A stretch of DNA of 24,270 nt, taken from Scenedesmus sp. ARA3 (Eukaryota; Chlorophyta; Chlorophyceae; Sphaeropleales; Scenedesmaceae). The DNA is taken from positions 1-24,270 of the forward strand of contig RWJK01000303.1 of assembly GCA_004335835.1 (NCBI GenBank), written 5' to 3'. The translations under genes were made by a program, and so were the position numbers. Position 1 is the stretch's first letter. The number at the start of each line of letters is the position of its first letter. Below the pieces are notes generated by a model. The model saw nothing but the letters and a program-made list of their open reading frames with translations, had not been told where the DNA came from and searched no databases. Below are positions 19,801-24,270 of this stretch, piece by piece.

Positions 19801-20600
19801 CCAATCTGGATGTCACATAGCACGCTTGTACAACTGCATGCGCTGCCACAGCTGCCAAGCCCAACATTCCAAGGGTTGCTAAACACTGCTGCAGAATACG
19901 CGTCATAGTAGGTCAAAGCGTCATTTTGTCACAGCACACCAACTTAAGAGTATGGTGGGTGGCGCAGCGGCTGTAGGCGCTGTTTCTGCAAGAAAAGGAT
20001 ATGAAGGAGCCACCAATAGTAGACACGAATGCTTAGCTGCTAAGGATTGGTTGCAATGCATTCAATCGCTTGCGCCCCATGCTTGCTCCTAATACTGCTC
20101 CACATGTCAGTTTCCCCGGCAGCAGCAGAGCACCGGCCGGTGCTGCTACTGCTGCCTGGAAGCCAAATCAATGCCATTGCCAGCAGGCCTGCCTAAGCAG
20201 ACAGGCTGCCAGCAAATCAAATAAACGGCGCATGCTGAATGGCTGCACTGGCAATGCAGCCTGCAGCAGCAGCCGCTTTGAGGGCTGTTCACGCATGTGT
20301 GGAACACCAACCTGCATGCACTACGACCCAACCTGTGGCCATACATGCCTGCAGCATGTACGCCTTGGCAAATGGCACATGCAATGCTCCACCCAAAAGG
20401 TTGGATGCATATCACCTTGTCATTGCGTTCACCACACCATGCCACATGCCGCCAATGCCAAGAGCTTGATACACAGGCAAGCACGGCTCAGCTTACTGTG
20501 CCAGCATGTTGTACTGCCAGCCGTATCAGCAGAGCCGTATTACACAACACAATGCACCTATCAATCTTCACATCCTTCCTTCTCCAACCTAAACATCCCG
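16874..20600. other. Gene-poor stretch upstream of gene B and downstream of gene C
   Basis: No ORF has a convincing protein-like composition, and no intron-exon pattern could be assembled. The first ~100 bp (16874-17000) must include gene B's promoter and 5' UTR, but no core element stands out. The plus strand is mostly A+C rich from about 17.8 to 20.6 kb. That matches the GT-rich look of minus-strand introns and UTRs elsewhere in the window, so part of this may be a long gene C 3' UTR. A hairpin at 17822-17859 is listed separately. Confidence 0.5.
17822..17859. other. 10-bp stem hairpin
   Basis: GCGTGCACTG (17822-17831) and CAGTGCACGC (17850-17859) are perfect inverted repeats with an 18-nt loop. 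The loop can add a further CC/GG pair. No function is evident. Confidence 0.5.
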
Positions 20601-20656
20601 AGACTCCAGGCTGCCTATTACACCCCAAGACTCCAGACTGCCTAATACACCCTGAA
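20601..20656. repeat. 27-bp tandem duplication in the gene C 3' UTR
   Basis: AGACTCCAGGCTGCCTATTA is followed 27 bp later by AGACTCCAGACTGCCTAATA, each continuing CACCC. One copy carries TTACA (TGTAA on the gene strand) and the other AATACA (TGTATT). Confidence 0.8.
20618..20622 (-). terminator. Candidate polyadenylation signal TGTAA for gene C
   Basis: TGTAA on the minus strand lies about 57 nt after gene C's stop codon. A second one is at 20544-20540. Both suit a chlorophycean 3' UTR. Confidence 0.5.
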
Positions 20657-20678
20657 ACACCCCACCCACAACACCATC

Positions 20679-23260
20679 TCATGCGCGCTGGATGGAAGCG
20701 GGTGTTGCGCCGTCCTGCGTCATGCACATGCTGTGCACGGCAGTGGGCAGCTTTGCCAGCAGCTGCCAGCTGCTGAAGCCGCCGCCTGGCAGCGCTGTGC
20801 CCATCAACACGTGGCCGGTGACGCAGCCCAGCACCAGCCCGCCTGCAGGAGCAGCAGCAGCATCAGCAGGGGGAAGCAAAGTGTGAGGTGATGGTTTGAA
20901 GGAATGAAGGGGGGTCTGAAGCGTAGCTCATCAAGGGAGCAAACTGTGATACGAGGAGCACGGTCGGATTTCCGACAAACATGATTTGGGAGCAAGCTGC
21001 AAGCAATGAGGAATGCATGCCACATGTGACACGTTTGTTACACAGTTGCTACATGACGTAACGCACCTGGCACGTATGTGACGACTGGGCAGTGCTCCAG
21101 CAGGCCGGGAGCATACTCTGTGATGCTGGCGGTGGCTTCTGCGATGTAGTCTGTTAAATTCACAAAATGACGGCCGCCGTCGACTGATTCGAACAGGGAG
21201 CAGCCGATCTCAGGCGGCTTGTCAGCTGACACCAGCATCAGCCGCCCCTTGCTGTAGGGAGAGACTGCCATGCCCACAGAGTACCTGCAGCCACAAAAAA
21301 GGCAAGGGGCAGGTGTGATGCATTAGTACTGCAAGTCTCTTTGTGTGCAAGTTTCATACATCTAGTGGCTGTTGCTGTCGCAAGCAGTCGGCGGTGAAAG
21401 CTGTGAGCTCTACCTGCTTCCAGCATCATGATGGACCATTTGCCGCTTACCACCCACAAATCCAGCAAAACCCCTGCAACCCTGCAACATAACATCGGCA
21501 CTGCTTCTGCTGTTGCACGCACCTGTAGCCAAACAGCCGCCTCCATTTCTGGCCCTTGCCCCTGCAGCGGTACAGGCCCCCAGGCAGGCTGCCGCTGCCT
21601 GCCACTGCATACAGCTTAGAGGGTGTGAAGGGGTCTGCCTGCAGCGCCTGCACGTCCCTGCACAGCCCCTGGCTGCAATCGTCCCATGCTGCACTGCTGA
21701 GGGAGTCGGAATCAGAGCTAGAACTGGATGGCGAGCCTGGGGTGTGGGCCAGTGCACCTCCCACCTGCAAGATGAGAAGACAGAGCAAGAGCAGAACACG
21801 AAATAAGAAGCGAAGAAAGGAAGGAAGGATATGGTTGATGAAATGGTAGAAGGCTTTGCAGGAATAATGATGGTGAGGAGGAAGTGGTGTGTGGAAAAAA
21901 ATGTGTGTGATTCAGGTGCCGCATGAAGGCTGCCGGCAGCTGCTCAGTAGCTGCATTGGAGTGTGTGGTTTGCTGTAGGAGGTTGTAGCAACTGCCGCTG
22001 CTGCTGCTGCACCAGTAGCAGCAGGCAACTGCCAGATCAGCGCAGTTGCTACATCCAGCTGCAGCTGTCGCTGCAAAACCTTTGCTTCCTCACCTCTACG
22101 CCAACCAGCACCCGCTGCTGCTGCTGCTCTGGCGCCTCTGCCTGCATCGCGCAGCCACTGCTGCTGACACTGTTGCTGCTGCGGCCGTTGCTGAGGCAGA
22201 TGCTGCGCACAGAAGGCTCATACGGAGGCAGCATACGGTACCAGCCGCCGGCTGGCGGTGCTGCTGCAAGGCCTGAGCTCTCCCAAGTGAGGCCCATATC
22301 ATCCGAGTACAACACATCAGCTGGCTGAGCTCCCACATAGATCCGCGGCGCTGCTGCTGCATCTACTGCTGCTGCGGCAGCTGAGCAGCGTGCATTGCCG
22401 TCCCACAGCTTGGAGACAGGCACTGTGCTGCTGCCGGAGCAGCTGGCAAAAGGGCTGCTGCTGCCGCTGGTGCTGCTGCTGCTGCCGCTGGCGGGAAGCC
22501 GCAGGCAGTACAAGCCTGCTGCGGCGGCCTCATCTGCCTGCTGCTGCCGGCATGCATTCACATCTTCTGTGAATGGGCAGGAGGCAAGGACCAGACCACT
22601 GGAGTAGCTGACATGGGCCACCTGAGTGTCCTGCAAGCCTAGCAGCTGCAGGCTCTGTGTCTGCAAATCCAGCAGGAACAGGCCGGCTGATGTGCCTAGC
22701 AGCAGCTGATCAGTCTGCGGGACTGGCTGCACTGCCTGCAGCACTTGCAGGCTGGGCTGTATCTCACGCTGCAGGACAGCAGTTGCGCTGAGGGTGCTGC
22801 ATGGCCAGGCCTGCTGCTCGCTGCTGGCCACCGCCAGCGCAGCTGCCGCGCCAAAGTTGTTTGCTGCTGAAGACGTATTACTGATGTTTCTGCGCAGCTG
22901 TCTGGTTCCTGCGCTTGCCCTGCGACACCGAAAGCACGCACACAGGCAGACGTTGTTTCTTGCCCATGTTGCGCGGCAGCCCAGATACAATGCAAAACGA
23001 AACAAAACATCCCCTACAAGATATAAAATACACTCGGACAAGCTGCTTATAGTATGTTGAAGGACCTCCAACAGGTGGGTTCCCCGAGCCTCGCATGCAC
23101 TCACGTCATCGACATCTGTGTCCCGCACATGCTTTGTAGGTCTGCCAGTATACTGTGAAGGTGATGCTGGCCGACTAGTGCCCTGGTCTGAGTGGCAGCG
23201 AGCGTTTGAGGGCTCGAGGGGCGGCCTGCACACGCTGATGACGTTGGATCGCCTCCCCAA
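20679..23260 (-). CDS. Gene C: WD40/YVTN/BNR-type beta-propeller protein
   Basis: Exons are 23260-22094, 21764-21523, 21284-21067 and 20842-20679. All junctions are GT/AG and in phase, giving 596 aa as modelled. The propeller begins near residue 170 with LLLGTSAGLFLLDL. It includes RIYVGAQPADVLYSDDMGLTWE, an Asp-box (S-x-D-x-G-x-T-W), then VLVGVEVGGALAHT across the first junction, LYAVAGSGSLPGGLYRC, and a second Asp-box-like FESVDGGRHF. The order VGxQPAxVxxSDDxGxTWE, then LLVGVEVGG, then VYAxxGxGxYR matches a bacterial and plant family annotated as WD40/YVTN/BNR-like repeat or glycosyl hydrolase BNR-repeat proteins. Its activity is not known to me. Ser/Gln/Ala insertions lie between blades. 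The first ~140 residues are weakly protein-like. A GTGAGT at 23104-23099 suggests a further intron there, so the true start and N-terminus are uncertain. Confidence 0.75.
21984..22053. other. 12-bp inverted repeat in the first gene C intron
   Basis: TGTAGCAACTGC (21984-21995) and GCAGTTGCTACA (22042-22053) are perfect inverted repeats with a 46-nt loop. The loop itself contains CTGCTGCTG and AGCAGCAG arms that could pair. It lies in the intron between 22093 and 21765. Confidence 0.6.
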
Positions 23261-24270
23261 GCATCAGCTGAGTAGTAAAACCAAACGAAAGGATGCAGGC
23301 TGCTGAAGAAAAGGTCGTTCAGCGATGCTGTTCACTGGTGCAGGTAAACAAACACCAACACGTTCGCGTGTACTGCAGAAGTATTTTTGAAGAAGAGCCT
23401 TCGCATTAATGCACGTAACGCTGGATATGAAGGCTTGGAACGGGTAAGACGAGTGAACGAATCTTGCGGGGGTGATCATCGTGGAAACAACTCTACTACG
23501 ACACACTACTACTGACTGCACAACCTCGTGTCATCCTTCCCTGTGCCGCTATAAGGGAACGAAGAGATATATCAAGAGCTTTGATGGGTCGGTTGGTTGT
23601 TTCACACCGAAGTCGCACTTTCAAGCGACATGCATGGCATATGCCAGCTTGGCATGGCGTTAAGCCCGGCTGCTTTGCACGTACCTATGATGTGCCTAGC
23701 AAATCTTAAAATCAAAACATGGTTTATGTATCAAACATGCATGCTACGACACTGCGCCTGTCAGCCGGCATTACGACCGGACAATTCGATTCTTCCCTCC
23801 ACTCCACACATGACGCGCCAACAAGTGCATGGCGAAGGTGATTTGGGTCTGCTGAGAAGCAGCAGGGTTCGTTGGCGGTATGCGCTTACTATTGAATATT
23901 AGACTTTGTTCAAGCAAAATCATGAGCAGGAACAGGCTTGGGCTGTGCACCGTGTGGCAATCCTGTGGTGGCCACTCTGCACTGCAGCTCAAGCTGGCAG
24001 CTGGTGGCCACCCAATGGCTGTAGCCATGCGGCAGCTGCCAGCCAGTGGCTGTTTCCTTCCCTGCTCAACGAGCCTGTCATTCACTCCCCGAACGGCCGA
24101 GACTTGATGATTTTTCACCGGCTTACTGTGCCACTTGCGGCTGTACTGCTAGCTCGGTCGAACATGTGAACCTCGATCACGAGTTCAAAATATGAATATG
24201 TGGAACTTTATCATATGTTCAATCTGAACTAACGAACACATATCGTGTTCTCGTTTTCCCTGCAGCTGCA
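23261..24270. other. Gene-free stretch upstream of gene C
   Basis: It contains the presumed promoter of gene C, but no recognisable core element. ORFs around 23771-24169 on both strands overlap each other and look like chance reading frames. The last ~100 bp (24160-24245) are markedly A+T-rich compared with the rest of the window and contain short imperfect inverted repeats around CATATG and CACGAG. Confidence 0.4.

Noticed and set aside
18998..19906. 302-codon minus-strand open frame
   Set aside because: The translation is extremely Cys-, Ala- and Val-rich with no recognisable motif. It lies in A+C-rich DNA, where minus-strand stops are depleted, and long open frames occur there on both strands.
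19950..20015. tRNA-like A box (TGGCGCAGCGG...)
   Set aside because: No matching B box, anticodon arm or acceptor stem could be found downstream.
23771..24169. Overlapping open frames on both strands near the window end
   Set aside because: Neither has a recognisable domain or supported splice structure, and each could be the shadow of the other. The evidence is insufficient to call a gene.

Overview
This window looks like nuclear DNA of a green alga, most likely a chlorophycean (Chlamydomonadales or Sphaeropleales). The genes are intron-rich with GT/AG introns, and most acceptors read CTGCAG|G. TGTAA polyadenylation-type signals sit near gene ends. The proteins are full of Ala/Gln/Ser runs built from CAG-type triplet repeats, and one gene encodes a plastid-targeted starch-binding protein. 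These calls come from reading the sequence only. No search, RNA data or splice predictor was available, so all exon models are manual. They are, however, phase-consistent from end to end.

Layout. 1-678: the 3' end of a retrotransposon-like element, with the end of an ORF carrying a PD...ExK nuclease-like motif, then a 3' tail with a hairpin. 679-2184: no gene; it holds a 26-bp minisatellite and a duplicate of gene A's last coding segment. 2185-7135 (minus), gene A: five exons, 1024 aa, with a chloroplast transit peptide, two CBM20 starch-binding domains and a ~600-residue disordered Ala/Ser/Gln tail. 7156-9462 (plus), gene D: six exons, 308 aa, an unrecognised helical protein whose start lies 20 bp from gene A's start. 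9463-11142: convergent intergenic DNA with microsatellites, a palindrome and copies of gene B's last exon. 11143-16873 (minus), gene B: seven exons, 714 aa, a coiled-coil golgin resembling TMF1 / golgin candidate 5. One intron holds a 132-bp insertion of the same retroelement's 3' end with an 8-bp target-site duplication. Another holds 1.2 kb of CA/CG-rich alternating purine-pyrimidine DNA. 16874-20678: no convincing gene. 20679-23260 (minus), gene C: four exons, a WD40/YVTN/BNR-type beta-propeller protein with Asp-box motifs. 23261-24270: no gene recognised.

The most unusual pattern is at the exon borders of genes A and B. Exon ends, together with their splice site and some flanking intron, are repeated in tandem inside the adjacent intron with periods of about 100-140 bp. 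There are donor arrays (4 copies in each of two gene A introns), an acceptor array (5 copies in gene B), an intron with copies of both edges, and repeats of both terminal exons. Almost all copies keep an intact GT or AG. I cannot say whether this is recurrent local tandem duplication, a source of alternative splicing, or a route to intron growth or gain, but it is the strongest candidate for an undescribed feature here. The four genes show no obvious shared pathway. Gene A (starch/pyrenoid interface) and gene B (Golgi tethering) are neighbours without evident functional linkage.
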